A DNA stretch of 64,000 nt from Corynebacterium mucifaciens (GCF_012396315.1 NZ_JAAXPF010000001.1:310001-374000), one strand, 5' to 3'. Counted from the first letter of the stretch, positions 9,059 through 19,849 are shown. Notes: generated by a model not told the origin, from the sequence alone. A program made the numbers and translations.

Positions 9059-10963
9059 GTGACCGATACCGGCACACCTGCAGACCTTGCCAAAATGAAG
9101 CTCCCAGAGCTGCGGAAGATCGCCGCCGAGCAGGGGCTAAAGGGCATCTCCGGCCTGCGCAAGGGAGATCTTATCCACGCCATCACCACAGGCCAGGTAC
9201 CCAAGAAGGCTGCAGCTGATACCGCGCCTCAGGCGCAGCCTGAGGCCGGCAAGGTGGCAGACGCTGCGAAGGCGGAGCCTGCGGCCGACGCACCCGCGCC
9301 GGGCGACGCCGGCGACAAGGGGAACGCACAGCCCGAACACGCGGAGCGCGGCAACGACGATGAGGATTCGCGCGGCGGTTCCCGTTCTGCTGCGCGCCGG
9401 GCGCGGCGTAACCGTGCGCGCTCTCAGCAGGACTCCGAGCACGACGGCGACCGTCCGGAGCGGCGCGGACGCGACGCGGACCAGCACGACGACGGTAAGC
9501 AGCACTCGGGCGAGCGCAACGACGAAAAGCACGCCGGGGACAACCGCGACGCCGAGAACCGCAACGACGACAGCCGCAACGACGACAACCGCGGCGGCCG
9601 GAACCGGGGCGGGCAGCGCAACCAAGACCGCAATCAGGACCGCAACCAGCACCACGACGATGACGGCCAGGGCGGGGGGCGCCGTGGCCGACGCGGGCGC
9701 CGCAACCGGAACCGCAACCGGGACAACCACCAGGGCAACGGTGGTAACGGCGGCAACGGCAACAACAACGACCAGCACTTCGACCCGGAAGACCTGCAAG
9801 AGGTCGCCGGCATTGCCGATGTGCAGGACAACGGCTCGGCGTTCATCCGCACGACCGGTTACCGCCAGTCCAACGCCGACGTCTACGTGCCGCAGAAGCT
9901 AGTGCGCCAGTCAGGCCTGCGCTCCGGCGATGCCGTGATGGGCCAGGTTCGCGCCAACGGCCAATCGCACCAGCAGGGCAACGGCCGCAACCGCCGCAGC
10001 TACAACCAGGTTGTGCGCGTGGATTCCATTAACGGCGAGACACTTGAGGCGGCGAAGAGCCGCAAGGAGTTCCACAAGCTCACCCCGCTGTACCCCAACC
10101 GCCGCCTGCGTCTGGAAACCGAGCCGAAGATCCTGACTACGCGCGTGATCGACTTGGTCATGCCGATTGGTAAGGGCCAACGCGCGCTGATCGTCTCCCC
10201 GCCGAAGGCCGGTAAGACGACGATTCTGCAGAACATCGCCAACGCGATTGCCACCAACAACCCTGAGTGCTACCTCATGGTCGTCCTCGTCGACGAGCGC
10301 CCCGAGGAAGTCACGGACATGCAGCGAAGCGTCAACGGCGAGGTCATTGCTTCCACCTTCGATCGCCCGCCGAGCGAGCACACCGCGGTGGCGGAGCTGG
10401 CCATCGAGCGCGCGAAGCGACTAGTGGAGATGGGCCAGGACGTCGTGGTCCTGCTGGATTCCATCACCCGCCTGGGCCGCGCGTACAACAACTCGTCCCC
10501 GGCCTCCGGCCGCATTCTCTCCGGTGGTGTGGACTCCAACGCGCTCTACCCGCCGAAGCGGTTCCTAGGCGCCGCCCGCAACATCGAGGAGGGCGGTTCG
10601 CTGACCATCATCGCCACCGCGATGGTCGAGACGGGCTCCGCCGGCGACACCGTCATCTTCGAGGAGTTCAAGGGCACCGGCAACGCCGAGCTTAAGCTCG
10701 ACCGCAAGATTGCGGAGCGCCGCGTGTTCCCAGCTGTGGACGTCAACCCGTCCGGCACCCGCAAGGATGAGCTGTTGATGAGCCCGGATGAGGCGCGCGT
10801 GATGCACAAGCTGCGCCGGATCCTTTCCGCGCTTGACCCGCAGCAGTCCATCGACATGCTGATCAAGCAGCTGAAGAAGACAAAGACTAACGGCGAGTTC
10901 CTCATGGGTGTGGCCAACTCCGCGCCGATGGCGCAGACCGAGAATGAGGAGGAGTACTCCTAA
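9059..10963 (+). CDS. rho: Transcription termination factor Rho
   Basis: RNA-dependent hexameric helicase that ends transcription. The 634-residue product starts with a SAP-like Rho N domain ([19 protein letters not shown], residues 11-29). A very polar Asp/Arg/Asn/Gly-rich region follows at residues about 45-239, typical of actinobacterial Rho. Then come the primary RNA-binding domain and the ATPase core with Walker A PPKAGKTT (Lys386), Walker [17 protein letters not shown] and the R-loop region. GTG 9059 is preceded by GAAAGG at 9047-9052. In-frame codons upstream to 9017 lack a ribosome site. The stop overlaps the prfA start (TAATG). Confidence 0.97.
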   Translation: MTDTGTPADLAKMKLPELRKIAAEQGLKGISGLRKGDLIHAITTGQVPKKAAADTAPQAQPEAGKVADAAKAEPAADAPAPGDAGDKGNAQPEHAERGNDDEDSRGGSRSAARRARRNRARSQQDSEHDGDRPERRGRDADQHDDGKQHSGERNDEKHAGDNRDAENRNDDSRNDDNRGGRNRGGQRNQDRNQDRNQHHDDDGQGGGRRGRRGRRNRNRNRDNHQGNGGNGGNGNNNDQHFDPEDLQEVAGIADVQDNGSAFIRTTGYRQSNADVYVPQKLVRQSGLRSGDAVMGQVRANGQSHQQGNGRNRRSYNQVVRVDSINGETLEAAKSRKEFHKLTPLYPNRRLRLETEPKILTTRVIDLVMPIGKGQRALIVSPPKAGKTTILQNIANAIATNNPECYLMVVLVDERPEEVTDMQRSVNGEVIASTFDRPPSEHTAVAELAIERAKRLVEMGQDVVVLLDSITRLGRAYNNSSPASGRILSGGVDSNALYPPKRFLGAARNIEEGGSLTIIATAMVETGSAGDTVIFEEFKGTGNAELKLDRKIAERRVFPAVDVNPSGTRKDELLMSPDEARVMHKLRRILSALDPQQSIDMLIKQLKKTKTNGEFLMGVANSAPMAQTENEEEYS

Positions 10964-12042
10964 TGGCAGAAAAATCGCAGGTATCGCTTGTCGACGACTA
11001 CGTGTCCGAGTACCAGGGCATTCAGGCGCAGATGGGCGACCCCGAAGTCGCCGGCGACCAAGACCGGTTCCGGAAACTGTCAAAGCGCTACGCGGAGCTG
11101 CAGCCGATCATCAACGTCTACAACGACTTGACCCAGGCGCAGGAGGACCACGAGGCCGCCGCCGAGATGGCCGCCGAGGACAAAGAGTTCGCCGAGGAAG
11201 CCAAGCGTCTCGAGGGCGAAATCGTGCGCCTGGAGGAAGAGCTCGCGGACCTGCTCGCCCCGCGCGACGAGCGCGACGGCGACGACGTGATTATGGAGCT
11301 CAAGGCGGGCGCGGGCGGCGAGGAGGCCGCGCTGTTCGCCGGCGACCTCGCCCGCATGTACCAGAAGTACTGCGAGAAGCACGCGTTGAGCTGGGAAGTC
11401 TTGGACGTCGCTGAGTCCGACCTCGGCGGCGTGAAGGACATGACGGTGGCGGTCAAAGCCAAGAACCCGTCGCGCGACGGCGCGTGGTCGAAGCTGAAGT
11501 TCGAGGGCGGCGTGCACCGCGTGCAGCGCGTGCCCGTGACCGAGTCGCAGGGCCGCATCCAGACCTCCGCGGCTGGCGTGTACGTCTTCCCGGAGGCGGA
11601 CGAGGTCGAAAGCGTCAACATCGACGAGAAGGACCTCCGCGTCGACGTCTACCGTTCCTCGGGCAAGGGCGGCCAGGGCGTGAACACGACCGACTCGGCC
11701 GTGCGCATCACGCACCTGCCCACCGGCATCGTGGTGACCTGCCAGAACGAGCGCTCCCAGATCCAAAACCGCGCCCGCGCAATGCAGGTGCTCCAGGCCC
11801 GCCTGGACCAGCTCGAGCGCGAGAAGGCCGAGGCCGAGGAGGCGGAAGGCCGCGCATCGCAGGTGCGGACCATGGACCGTTCCGAGCGCATCCGCACCTA
11901 CAACTGGCCCGAGAACCGGATCTCGGACCACCGCATCAACTACAAGTCCAACAACCTGGACTCGGTGCTCGACGGCAACATGGACGATCTGATCACCGCC
12001 CTGCAGACGCACGAGCGCCAAGAACGCCTTGAAGCCGAGTAG
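10963..12042 (+). CDS. prfA: Peptide chain release factor 1
   Basis: Reads UAA and UAG stop codons and triggers release of the finished peptide. The 359-residue product has the peptidyl-tRNA hydrolysis motif GGQ at residues 236-238 in [16 protein letters not shown]. The acidic, helical N-terminal domain has the usual length. One-base overlap with rho means coupled translation. The following gene, prmC, methylates the glutamine of this GGQ motif and overlaps prfA by 14 nt, so substrate and modifying enzyme are made together. Confidence 0.97.
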   Translation: MAEKSQVSLVDDYVSEYQGIQAQMGDPEVAGDQDRFRKLSKRYAELQPIINVYNDLTQAQEDHEAAAEMAAEDKEFAEEAKRLEGEIVRLEEELADLLAPRDERDGDDVIMELKAGAGGEEAALFAGDLARMYQKYCEKHALSWEVLDVAESDLGGVKDMTVAVKAKNPSRDGAWSKLKFEGGVHRVQRVPVTESQGRIQTSAAGVYVFPEADEVESVNIDEKDLRVDVYRSSGKGGQGVNTTDSAVRITHLPTGIVVTCQNERSQIQNRARAMQVLQARLDQLEREKAEAEEAEGRASQVRTMDRSERIRTYNWPENRISDHRINYKSNNLDSVLDGNMDDLITALQTHERQERLEAE

Positions 12043-12880
12043 CCTGCGGGAAGCAATCTCAGACGCTGCGAGCACGCTCCGTGAGGCGGGCGTCGGGTCC
12101 CCGGACGTGGATGCGCGGCTCTTGGCGGCCCACCTGTTGGGGCTGCGGCCGGTGGAGCTGATGTTCGCCGAGCCGCCGGCGGGGTTCGAGCGCGACTACG
12201 CCCAGCTCGTTGCCCGCAGAGCCGCACGTGAGCCGCTGCAGCACATCACCGGCAGCGCGCCGTTCTACGGTGTCGAGCTCGCCGTCGGGCCGGGCGTGTT
12301 CATTCCCAGGCCAGAAACGGAAGTGCTGGCGCAGTGGGCGGTGCAGATGCTTGACGACGCACCTTCGGCCCCCACCGTCGTCGACCTCGGCTCTGGGTCC
12401 GGAGCCCTGGCCATCACCGTTGCCCGCGCCGTGCCGGCGGCCACCGTGTACGCCGTGGAACGCTCGCAAGAAGCCCGTGAATATTTGCGGCGCAACGTGG
12501 AGGAGCACGCGCCGCAGGTGCGAATAGTCGCAGATGATATGACCGATCCGCACCTGTTGGCGGAGCTTGATGGGTCGGTAGATCTTGTCGTTAGCAACCC
12601 GCCGTACGTGCCGGAGTCCCCGGAGCTCCAAGCCGAGGTGTACGCGGACCCGCACGAGGCAGTCTTTTCGGGCACCGACGGGATGGCGGCGATACGCGGG
12701 CTCGTGCCCGTCGCTAAGCGATTGCTGCGCGACGGGGGAGCACTCGGCATCGAGCACGACGATACGACATCAGCGCAGGTGCAAGACGTTGTCGCCGCGG
12801 GTGGGTTCGGCGACATCCGCGTGGTTAAGGATTTGGCTGGGCGGGCCCGTTTTGTCACGGCGAGTAAGCTAGCCCGGTAA
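12029..12880 (+). CDS. prmC: Release factor glutamine methyltransferase
   Basis: Transfers a methyl group from SAM to the GGQ glutamine of release factors. The 283-residue product has an N-terminal helical release-factor-binding domain ([20 protein letters not shown]). The Rossmann methyltransferase core follows, with motif [13 protein letters not shown] and the catalytic NPPY at residues 190-193. The frame begins at TTG 12029, inside the prfA tail. The N-terminus reads [13 protein letters not shown], which fits family starts, so the TTG is accepted. Confidence 0.95.
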   Translation: MKPSSLREAISDAASTLREAGVGSPDVDARLLAAHLLGLRPVELMFAEPPAGFERDYAQLVARRAAREPLQHITGSAPFYGVELAVGPGVFIPRPETEVLAQWAVQMLDDAPSAPTVVDLGSGSGALAITVARAVPAATVYAVERSQEAREYLRRNVEEHAPQVRIVADDMTDPHLLAELDGSVDLVVSNPPYVPESPELQAEVYADPHEAVFSGTDGMAAIRGLVPVAKRLLRDGGALGIEHDDTTSAQVQDVVAAGGFGDIRVVKDLAGRARFVTASKLAR

Positions 12881-12906
12881 CTGCCTGCCACCCGCAAGGA
12901 GCGATT

Positions 12907-13563
12907 ATGAGGGAAACGTACGACTGCCTCGACCCGCAACGACGCGAGGAGGGGATTCGCGCCGCCGCCGATGCGGTGCGGGCCGGCCGCTGCGTCGTGC
13001 TGCCCACGGACACGGTCTACGGCATTGGCTGCGACGCGTTCAACAACGACGCCGTGGCCACCCTCTTGGCCACCAAGCACCGCGGCCCGGATATGCCGGT
13101 GCCGGTGCTGGTGGGCTCGTGGGTGACCATCCAGGGGCTGGTGCGCGAGTTCACGGAGACGGCGAAGACCCTCGTGGAGGCGTTTTGGCCGGGCGGGCTG
13201 TCCATCGTGGTGCCGGAGGCACCGAGTTTGCCGTGGAACTTGGGGGACACGCGCGGCACAGTACTGCTGCGCATGCCGAACCAGCCGCTCGCGCTGGAAT
13301 TGTTGCAAGAGACCGGTCCGATGGCTGTTTCTTCTGCGAATATTTCGGGCAACCCGCCGGCGACGACCGCGGCGCAAGCACGCCAGCAGTTCGGCGACGC
13401 GGTGGGGCTGTACCTCGACGACGGCGAGGCAGAGGTGGGGAAGCCATCCACCATTGTCGACCTGTCGGGCCAGGCTCCGGTGATTCTGCGCGAGGGGGCG
13501 ATCTCAGCGGAGCGCATTGGTGAAGTCCTTGGACTTGACCCGGAGAGCCTGCGGAGGAAGTAG
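12907..13563 (+). CDS. tsaC: L-threonylcarbamoyladenylate synthase (YrdC domain)
   Basis: Makes threonylcarbamoyl-AMP from threonine, bicarbonate and ATP for the t6A modification of ANN-decoding tRNAs. The 218-residue product is a single YrdC-type domain: VVLPTDTVYGIGCDA near residues 30-44, KHRGPDMPVPVLV, then SSANISGNPPATT. It lacks the extra C-terminal domain of long Sua5 proteins. The gap from prmC is 26 nt and wecA follows after 5 nt, the usual actinobacterial order. Confidence 0.93.
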   Translation: MRETYDCLDPQRREEGIRAAADAVRAGRCVVLPTDTVYGIGCDAFNNDAVATLLATKHRGPDMPVPVLVGSWVTIQGLVREFTETAKTLVEAFWPGGLSIVVPEAPSLPWNLGDTRGTVLLRMPNQPLALELLQETGPMAVSSANISGNPPATTAAQARQQFGDAVGLYLDDGEAEVGKPSTIVDLSGQAPVILREGAISAERIGEVLGLDPESLRRK

Positions 13564-13568
13564 TCGCC

Positions 13569-14729
13569 ATGAACGCCTCTGGTGTTCCGCTGCGGGAGTT
13601 GGGGTTGATCCTGCTTGTCGCCGCCGCGGTGACGTACCTCGCTACTGGCCCTGTGCGCTCGGTGCTCGTGCGAACGGGGAGAGTCGCGGAAATCCGCACC
13701 AGAGACGTGCACACGCAGCCAACCCCTTCGTTAGGCGGGTTGGCGATGCTCACCGGGTTTCTCGCCGCGTTTGCGCTGGCGCAACAGCTGCCTGCGCTCA
13801 CCCGCGGGTTCGCGCCGGTGACCCCGGAGATGACGGCGGTCTTGGTTGGGGGCTTGTCCATCGTGCTCGTGGGTGTCCTGGACGACCTCTACGAGCTACG
13901 GGCGCTGACCAAGCTCATCGGGCAGTTTGTCGCGGCGATTGTGATGACGGCGCTGGGCATCGTCTTCACCGTGTTCTATGTGCCGTTCGGGGAGGGCACC
14001 ACGCTGATCTTGGATCAGGCGCAGGGCATGGTGCTCAGCGCCCTGTTCACGGTCCTGCTCATCAACGCGGTGAACTTCGTGGATGGTATCGACGGGCTCG
14101 CGGCAGGCCTGGGCATGATCGCGGGCTCGGCGATTCTGCTGTACTCGCTCGCCGTGCTCCACGACCAGGGCGGGGCCGTCTCCGCGTACCCGCCCGCGAT
14201 TATCTGCGCCATCCTCGTGGGGATATGCGCGGGCTTCTTGCCCCACAACTTTGAACCGGCGCGGATTTTTATGGGGGACTCCGGTGCAATGCTCATCGGG
14301 TTGCTCCTTGCCGCCGCGTCCATCTCCGCTTCGGGCAAGATCAACATGTCGCTCTACGGCACGGCCGACCTAGTGGCGCTGGTCAGCCCAATTGCCGTCG
14401 TGCTTGCGGCAATCGCGCTGCCCGTGCTGGATCTGGTGTGGGCCGTGGTGAGGCGCACGGCGAAGGGGCAGAGCCCGTTCGTGGCGGACGCCGGCCACAT
14501 CCACCACCGCCTGCTGCGGCTCGGCCACACCCACCGGCGAACGGTTTTGGTGCTCTACATGTGGGTGGCCGCGGTGGCCTTTGGGGCAGTGAGTTTCTCG
14601 CTGATCCCCACCCCGGCGGCGCTCGCACTGAGCGGGGTCGCACTCGGGGTGGCCTTCGTGCTCACTCTTGTGCCGCTTGCCAGGGGCAAGATTGGGCCGT
14701 CAGGTGTGCCGTCGATAAGCAATAGCTAG
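13569..14729 (+). CDS. wecA: Decaprenyl-phosphate GlcNAc-1-phosphate transferase
   Basis: Starts the linker that joins arabinogalactan to peptidoglycan by placing GlcNAc-1-phosphate on decaprenyl phosphate. The 386-residue integral membrane protein has about ten to eleven hydrophobic segments. It carries the polyprenyl-phosphate transferase signatures GVLDDLYELR, NFVDGIDGLAAGL, RIFMGDSGAM and HIHHRLLRLGHTH. The position ahead of the atp operon matches Mycobacterium and Corynebacterium. The ATG follows AGGAAG, and the stop is 11 nt before the atpI-like gene. Confidence 0.94.
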   Translation: MNASGVPLRELGLILLVAAAVTYLATGPVRSVLVRTGRVAEIRTRDVHTQPTPSLGGLAMLTGFLAAFALAQQLPALTRGFAPVTPEMTAVLVGGLSIVLVGVLDDLYELRALTKLIGQFVAAIVMTALGIVFTVFYVPFGEGTTLILDQAQGMVLSALFTVLLINAVNFVDGIDGLAAGLGMIAGSAILLYSLAVLHDQGGAVSAYPPAIICAILVGICAGFLPHNFEPARIFMGDSGAMLIGLLLAAASISASGKINMSLYGTADLVALVSPIAVVLAAIALPVLDLVWAVVRRTAKGQSPFVADAGHIHHRLLRLGHTHRRTVLVLYMWVAAVAFGAVSFSLIPTPAALALSGVALGVAFVLTLVPLARGKIGPSGVPSISNS

Positions 14730-14740
14730 GATGTGCCTCC

Positions 14741-15184
14741 GTGAAACCGCTTGAAATCAACGACGCTTCCGCCATGTCCGACCACAAGCGCCCCCTCGTG
14801 CGCGCATTGCAGGTAGCTGTGTGGGCGCTGGTGGCGCTGACGATTGTCTCGCTGATGGCATGGGGTGCCGCCCGCGACCTGCCGGGTATTTGGGCGGTGC
14901 TCATGGGGGTGGCTGTGGGCGGCAGCTTCGTGTTGCTGACCGCCGTGACCGTGCTCGCTACCTCGAACTCGTCGCCGAACTCGACCATGGCGGTTGTGCT
15001 GGGCGGGTGGCTGCTGAAGATGGGGGTGTTAGTGATTTTCCTGCTGTGGATCCGCGGCTACGACTTCTACGACCACGCCGCATTCGGCGTGACCACCATC
15101 GCCGCGTTGGTGGTCGCCCTGGCGGCAGAAACCTGGGGTGTTATTACGACGCGGACGACGTACCTGGATGAGCCATCCACGTAG
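14741..15184 (+). CDS. atpI: AtpI-like membrane protein preceding the ATP synthase operon
   Basis: A 147-residue protein with four hydrophobic segments (about residues 24-45, 50-73, 84-104 and 113-135). It lies just before atpB, where actinobacteria carry a poorly conserved AtpI-type gene. AtpI proteins are thought to help c-ring assembly or cation supply to the synthase. GTG 14741 gives the longer form and ATG 14774 a 136-residue alternative. The call rests on position and topology more than on motifs. Confidence 0.65.
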   Translation: MKPLEINDASAMSDHKRPLVRALQVAVWALVALTIVSLMAWGAARDLPGIWAVLMGVAVGGSFVLLTAVTVLATSNSSPNSTMAVVLGGWLLKMGVLVIFLLWIRGYDFYDHAAFGVTTIAALVVALAAETWGVITTRTTYLDEPST

Positions 15185-15527
15185 CCTGTGACAGACCTAA
15201 CAAGCGCGGAAAATGGGGCGCGAACTGGGGCGTTGCGGTTTGCTGGGGGCTGGGGTGGCGAGCCGGGGGGACGACTGCCCAGGTGAAACCCACTTTTCTC
15301 GGAACGCCTGTTAGGATAACCGCTGGGTTTGTTCTGAGCCGATATTAACCCTGTTAAGCAGGGGAAACCGGCAAAGGGACGACATCCCCTGTCCCCGCGG
15401 AAGCAGATGTGCGACGGAGTCCGCCGCGGAGGCAGTTGTTGTTGAAGACGTCCATCGCACCGCGCGCCGGCACTGACGGTGCGCGGCCCGAGAACGGGAG
15501 AGAACGCTGAGCGTTACAACTTTGGCC
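15185..15527 (+). promoter_or_regulatory. Long structured leader and promoter region of the atp operon
   Basis: This gap of about 340 nt holds no convincing gene. A TAGGAT hexamer (15312-15317) is the best -10 candidate, but no clear -35 is seen. Downstream are a palindrome TTAACCCTGTTAA (15345-15357), a CAGGGGA/TCCCCTG pair starting near 15359, and a hairpin 15460-15486 (CCGCGC/GCGCGG plus CCG/CGG). GGGAGAG near 15496-15502 is the only ribosome-site-like run before atpB. The stretch looks like a structured 5' untranslated leader. Confidence 0.5.
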
Positions 15528-16322
15528 ATGAAGGGCGAATTCCACGCACCTTCACTCGGTCCAGAATTTTTCCCGGGGCAGACGTACGGCCAGCTCATTG
15601 GCGAGGACTTCGCTAATGGGTGGTTCGCACTCGACCGCATCATGCTCGTCCGCCTGTTTATGGCGGCGATCCTGGTGCTCCTCTTTGTTATTGCCTTCCG
15701 GAACCCCAAGCTGGTTCCTAAGGGCCTGCAGAATGTCGCCGAAATCGGCGTCGACTTCGTCCGCGTGCAAATCGCGGAGGACACGCTGGGCAAGAAGGAC
15801 GGCAAGCGGTTCCTGCCGCTGCTGTGCACCATCTTCTTCACCACGCTGTTCATGAATGTGGCAACGATCATCCCGGGGTTGAACATCTCGCCTAACGCAC
15901 GCATCGGCATGCCGATCGTGATGGCGGTAGCGGCCTACATCGCGATGATCTATGCCGGCGTGAAGCGCTACGGCATCGCCTACTTCAAGCACTCGACCGT
16001 GATTCCCGGCCTTCCGCCGCTGCTCCACATTTTGGTGGTGCCGATCGAGTTCTTCTCGACGTTCATTCTGCGTCCGGTCACCCTGGCACTTCGTCTTATG
16101 GCGAACTTCCTGGCCGGCCACATCATTCTCGTCCTGCTGTACTCCGCCACGAACTTCTTCTTCTGGCAGCTGAACGCATGGACGGCCGTGAGTGGCCTGA
16201 CCCTCATCGCAGCACTGCTGTTCACCGCATACGAGTTGATCATCATCTTCCTGCAGGCGTACATCTTCGCTCTGCTGACTGCGGTGTACATCGAGCTGTC
16301 GCTGCACGCGGATGCGCACTAA
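15528..16322 (+). CDS. atpB: ATP synthase subunit a
   Basis: Fo stator subunit that forms the two proton half-channels beside the c-ring. The 264-residue product has five to six membrane helices. The conserved arginine helix is in FILRPVTLALRLMANFLAGH, and a conserved LLTAVYIELSLHA end is present. ATG 15528 gives MKGEFHAPSL, the usual corynebacterial start. The purine-rich run lies too far upstream for it and fits a CTG at 15507 in the same frame better, so a seven-residue longer form is possible. First gene of atpBEFHAGDC. Confidence 0.95.
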   Translation: MKGEFHAPSLGPEFFPGQTYGQLIGEDFANGWFALDRIMLVRLFMAAILVLLFVIAFRNPKLVPKGLQNVAEIGVDFVRVQIAEDTLGKKDGKRFLPLLCTIFFTTLFMNVATIIPGLNISPNARIGMPIVMAVAAYIAMIYAGVKRYGIAYFKHSTVIPGLPPLLHILVVPIEFFSTFILRPVTLALRLMANFLAGHIILVLLYSATNFFFWQLNAWTAVSGLTLIAALLFTAYELIIIFLQAYIFALLTAVYIELSLHADAH

Positions 16323-16401
16323 CAAAGCGCGACCACACGGCCAACTGAATAACCCCACTATCTGTCACTTGCTCGCCCGCATCCCGCGGGAGAGCGCCTA
16401 G

Positions 16402-16665
<264 letters not shown>

Positions 16666-16713
16666 AAAGCGTCCGCGAGTAACCCCGTACATTTTTTAGA
16701 TCAGGAGCAACCA

Positions 16714-17286
16714 ATGACTAACGTCACTGCATTCCTCGTGGCCGCTGAGGGCCACGAGACGCTGCCGCTGGAGAAGGAACCCTCCATTCTTCTGCCGGCC
16801 GCGTACGACGTGGTTTGGTCTCTTGTCGTTTTCATCATCGTCGGCCTACTTTTTGCGAAGTACGTCATTCCGAAGTTCCAGGAAGTGCTGGCGGAACGCG
16901 AAGACCGAATCAAGGGTGGCATCGAGCGTGCTGAGGTCGCCCAAAAGGAAGCTAAGGCTGCCCTGGAGAAGAACAACGCCGAGCTTGCGGAGGCGCGCCA
17001 CGAGGCCGCTGAAATCCGTGAAGCCGCTCGCGCCCGCGGCAAGGAGATCGAGGCTGAGTCTCGCGCCCGCGCCGAGGAGGAGGCCCGCCGCATCATCGAG
17101 TCCGGTGAAAAGCAGCTGCAGGCCTCCCGCGAGCAGGTTGTCGCTGAGCTGCGCAACGAGATGGGCCAGAACTCCATCTCGCTCGCTGAGCGTCTGCTGG
17201 GCACCGAGCTGTCGGATTCGACCCGCCGCTCGAACACGATCGACGAGTTCCTGAGCGAGCTCGACCACGTGTCGACGAGGAAGTAG
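16714..17286 (+). CDS. atpF: ATP synthase subunit b
   Basis: Peripheral stalk of Fo. The 190-residue product has one membrane helix (about residues 28-48), then a long charged coiled coil rich in Glu, Ala and Arg. [20 protein letters not shown] marks the junction. It is a plain b subunit, not the b-delta fusion that mycobacteria carry as a second copy. A ribosome site AGGAG stands 8 nt before the ATG. atpH follows after 5 nt. Confidence 0.95.
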   Translation: MTNVTAFLVAAEGHETLPLEKEPSILLPAAYDVVWSLVVFIIVGLLFAKYVIPKFQEVLAEREDRIKGGIERAEVAQKEAKAALEKNNAELAEARHEAAEIREAARARGKEIEAESRARAEEEARRIIESGEKQLQASREQVVAELRNEMGQNSISLAERLLGTELSDSTRRSNTIDEFLSELDHVSTRK

Positions 17287-17291
17287 GCGAA

Positions 17292-18125
17292 ATGAAGGCA
17301 GCTAGTCGCGAAGCACAGTCGCACGTTACGGACACGCTCGATGAGCTGATCCGGAACGCCGACAATACCGTCGCCGTGGCTGCGCAAATCGGTACCGAGT
17401 TGTTCCTTGTTGTGGATCAGCTCGACGCCGAGCGCGCGCTGCGTGTTGCCGTTGCGGATACGTCGCTCGAAGCCTCCCAGCGGGAGGGCATCGCCCGCGA
17501 CGTGTTCGGCAACAAGGTTGCACAGCCCACCTTGGACATTCTCACTGCAGCAGCGCAGCAGGAGTGGTCGACCCCGCGCGAATTCCGCGCAGGGTTGGTC
17601 AACCTCGGGCGGCGTGCGCTGGAGCTGGGCGCCAAGGAGCAGGGCCAGCTTGAGCAGGTGGAAAACGAGCTGTACGAGCTCTCCGTCCTGCTTGAGGGGG
17701 AGAAGGAGCTGACCCAGCTTCTTTCCGACCGCACTGCAACCCCGGCACAGAAGCGCGGACTGTTGGCTAGCGTGATTTACGGCAAGGTGACGATGTTCAC
17801 CGAGGCGCTAGCGCTGCAGGTCATCGGCCGCCCCGTGCACAACCCCGTCGACGACCTGGCCGAGTTGGCCGCGGGCGTTGCGGAGCTGCGCGGGAAGGCT
17901 GTCGCACGCGTGAAGTCCGCTGAGGCACTCAGCGAGACCCAGCGCGACGCACTGGCCGGCAAGCTAGAGCAGATTTACGGTCGCGAGATGGCCATCCACT
18001 CTGAGGTTGACCCCAGCCTCCTCGGCGGAATGGTTGTCCGTGTGGGCGATGAGGTCATTGACGGTTCGACGCGCGGCAAACTTAACCGCCTTCGCACCGA
18101 CATGGCGGCCCAAGCGGCCAAATAG
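17292..18125 (+). CDS. atpH: ATP synthase subunit delta
   Basis: Joins the b stalk to the top of F1. The 277-residue product is longer than the enteric subunit (about 177), as in other corynebacteria. It carries the C-terminal signature [20 protein letters not shown] about 25 residues before the end. The extra length is in the N-terminal part. Start ATG 17292 is 5 nt after atpF with AAGTAGG ahead. atpA follows after 41 nt. Confidence 0.94.
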   Translation: MKAASREAQSHVTDTLDELIRNADNTVAVAAQIGTELFLVVDQLDAERALRVAVADTSLEASQREGIARDVFGNKVAQPTLDILTAAAQQEWSTPREFRAGLVNLGRRALELGAKEQGQLEQVENELYELSVLLEGEKELTQLLSDRTATPAQKRGLLASVIYGKVTMFTEALALQVIGRPVHNPVDDLAELAAGVAELRGKAVARVKSAEALSETQRDALAGKLEQIYGREMAIHSEVDPSLLGGMVVRVGDEVIDGSTRGKLNRLRTDMAAQAAK

Positions 18126-18166
18126 AAGACAACATGCTGGAAGAAACTACCGAGAGCAGGAAGAAC

Positions 18167-19798
18167 ATGGCGGAGCTGACGATCTCCTCCGATGAGATCC
18201 GTAGCGCGATAGCGAACTACACCTCGAGCTACTCCGCGGAGGCCTCCCGTGAGGAGGTCGGCGTGGTGACTTCGGCTGCAGATGGTATTGCCCAGGTTTC
18301 CGGGCTGCCAGGTTGCATGACGAACGAGCTGCTCGAGTTCCCGAACGGCGTCATCGGCGTCGCACAGAACCTCGAGACCGACTCCATCGGTGTCGTGGTG
18401 CTGGGTAATTTTGAGACCCTTTCCGAGGGCGACGAAGTCAAGCGGACGGGCGAGGTTCTCTCGATCCCGGTCGGCGAGAACTTCCTCGGCCGCGTGATCA
18501 ACCCCCTGGGCCAGCCGATTGACGGCCTGGGCCCCATCGAGTCCAACGAAGAGCGCGCCCTGGAGCTCCAGGCCGCAGGCGTCCTTGACCGCCAGCCGGT
18601 CGAGGAGCCGCTGCAGACGGGAATGAAGGCGATCGACGCCATGACCCCGATCGGCCGCGGCCAGCGCCAGCTCATCATTGGCGACCGCAAGACCGGTAAG
18701 ACCGCGGTCTGCATCGACACCATCCTCAACCAGAAGGAATACTGGGAGACTGGTGACCCGTCGAAGCAGGTCCGCTGCATCTACGTCGCCGTCGGCCAGA
18801 AGGGTTCGACCATTGCCGGCGTGCGCCAGACGCTGGAGGAAAACGGTGCGCTGGAGTACACCACCATCGTGGCTGCGCCGGCGTCCGACTCCGCGGGCTT
18901 CAAGTGGCTTGCACCGTTCTCCGGTGCTGCGCTCGGCCAGCACTGGATGTACCAGGGCAAACATGTTTTGGTGATCTACGATGACCTGACCAAGCAGGCT
19001 GAGGCCTACCGCGCGATTTCGCTCTTGCTGCGCCGCCCGCCGGGGCGCGAGGCGTACCCGGGCGACGTGTTCTACCTGCACTCCCGTCTGCTGGAGCGCG
19101 CGGCGAAGCTCAACGACGAGCTCGGCGCAGGCTCCTTGACCGCACTACCGATCATCGAGACGAAGGCGAACGACGTGGGCGCCTTCATTCCGACCAACGT
19201 CATCTCTATTACCGACGGCCAGGTCTTCCTCCAGTCCGACCTGTTCAACCAGGGTGTCCGCCCGGCTATCGACGTGGGTATTTCCGTCTCCCGTGTCGGT
19301 GGCGCCGCGCAAACCAAGGGCATGAAGAAGGTCGCCGGTAACCTCCGCCTCGACCTGGCGGCGTACCGCGACCTCGAGGCCTTTGCCGCCTTCGCGTCCG
19401 ACCTCGACGCAGCTTCGAAGAAGCAGCTCGAGCGCGGCCAGCGTCTGGTCGAGTTGCTCAAGCAGTCCGAGCACGCGCCGCAGCCGGTCGAGTTCCAGAT
19501 CATTTCGATTTGGGCGGCGAACCAGGGCGTCTTCGACGTCGTTCCCGTCGGGGATGTCCGCCGCTACGAGGCTGAACTGCACGAGGCCATCCGCGCCAAC
19601 GCACCGCAGGTGTACGACCAGATCGCCGGCGGCAAGCAGCTTGACGACGACTCCCAGGCCGCGATCCTGCGTGTCAACGACGAGCTGGCCCGTAACTTCC
19701 AGGCCACCTCCGGCGAGCGCATTGTCCGCGAGGCGGAGGCCGAGTCGCTCGACTCGAGCACCGTCGGCAAGAACCAGCTCAACGTCAGCCGGTCCTAG
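18167..19798 (+). CDS. atpA: ATP synthase subunit alpha
   Basis: Non-catalytic nucleotide-binding subunit of F1. The 543-residue product has Walker A GDRKTGKT at residues 172-179, the alpha-specific [17 protein letters not shown] and a C-terminal helical domain. ATG 18167 gives [15 protein letters not shown], the standard corynebacterial start, preceded by GAGCAGGAAG. An in-frame ATG at 18134 adds eleven residues that look like leader sequence. Confidence 0.97.
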   Translation: MAELTISSDEIRSAIANYTSSYSAEASREEVGVVTSAADGIAQVSGLPGCMTNELLEFPNGVIGVAQNLETDSIGVVVLGNFETLSEGDEVKRTGEVLSIPVGENFLGRVINPLGQPIDGLGPIESNEERALELQAAGVLDRQPVEEPLQTGMKAIDAMTPIGRGQRQLIIGDRKTGKTAVCIDTILNQKEYWETGDPSKQVRCIYVAVGQKGSTIAGVRQTLEENGALEYTTIVAAPASDSAGFKWLAPFSGAALGQHWMYQGKHVLVIYDDLTKQAEAYRAISLLLRRPPGREAYPGDVFYLHSRLLERAAKLNDELGAGSLTALPIIETKANDVGAFIPTNVISITDGQVFLQSDLFNQGVRPAIDVGISVSRVGGAAQTKGMKKVAGNLRLDLAAYRDLEAFAAFASDLDAASKKQLERGQRLVELLKQSEHAPQPVEFQIISIWAANQGVFDVVPVGDVRRYEAELHEAIRANAPQVYDQIAGGKQLDDDSQAAILRVNDELARNFQATSGERIVREAEAESLDSSTVGKNQLNVSRS

Positions 19799-19849
19799 TC
19801 CGCGTGAAACGCAACTAGGACTACTACACAAAGGAAGGGAGGAAACACC

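Noticed and set aside
9540..9770. Short repeats in rho that could look like a tandem-repeat array
   Set aside because: Repeats follow codon usage for Asn, Asp, Arg and Gly in a disordered protein region; spacing is irregular and no CRISPR-like spacer structure is present.
9360..9902. A Thr-rich frame inside the rho low-complexity region, resembling a mucin-like protein
   Set aside because: It arises from frame shift of the Asp/Arg/Asn codons of rho and has no ribosome site.
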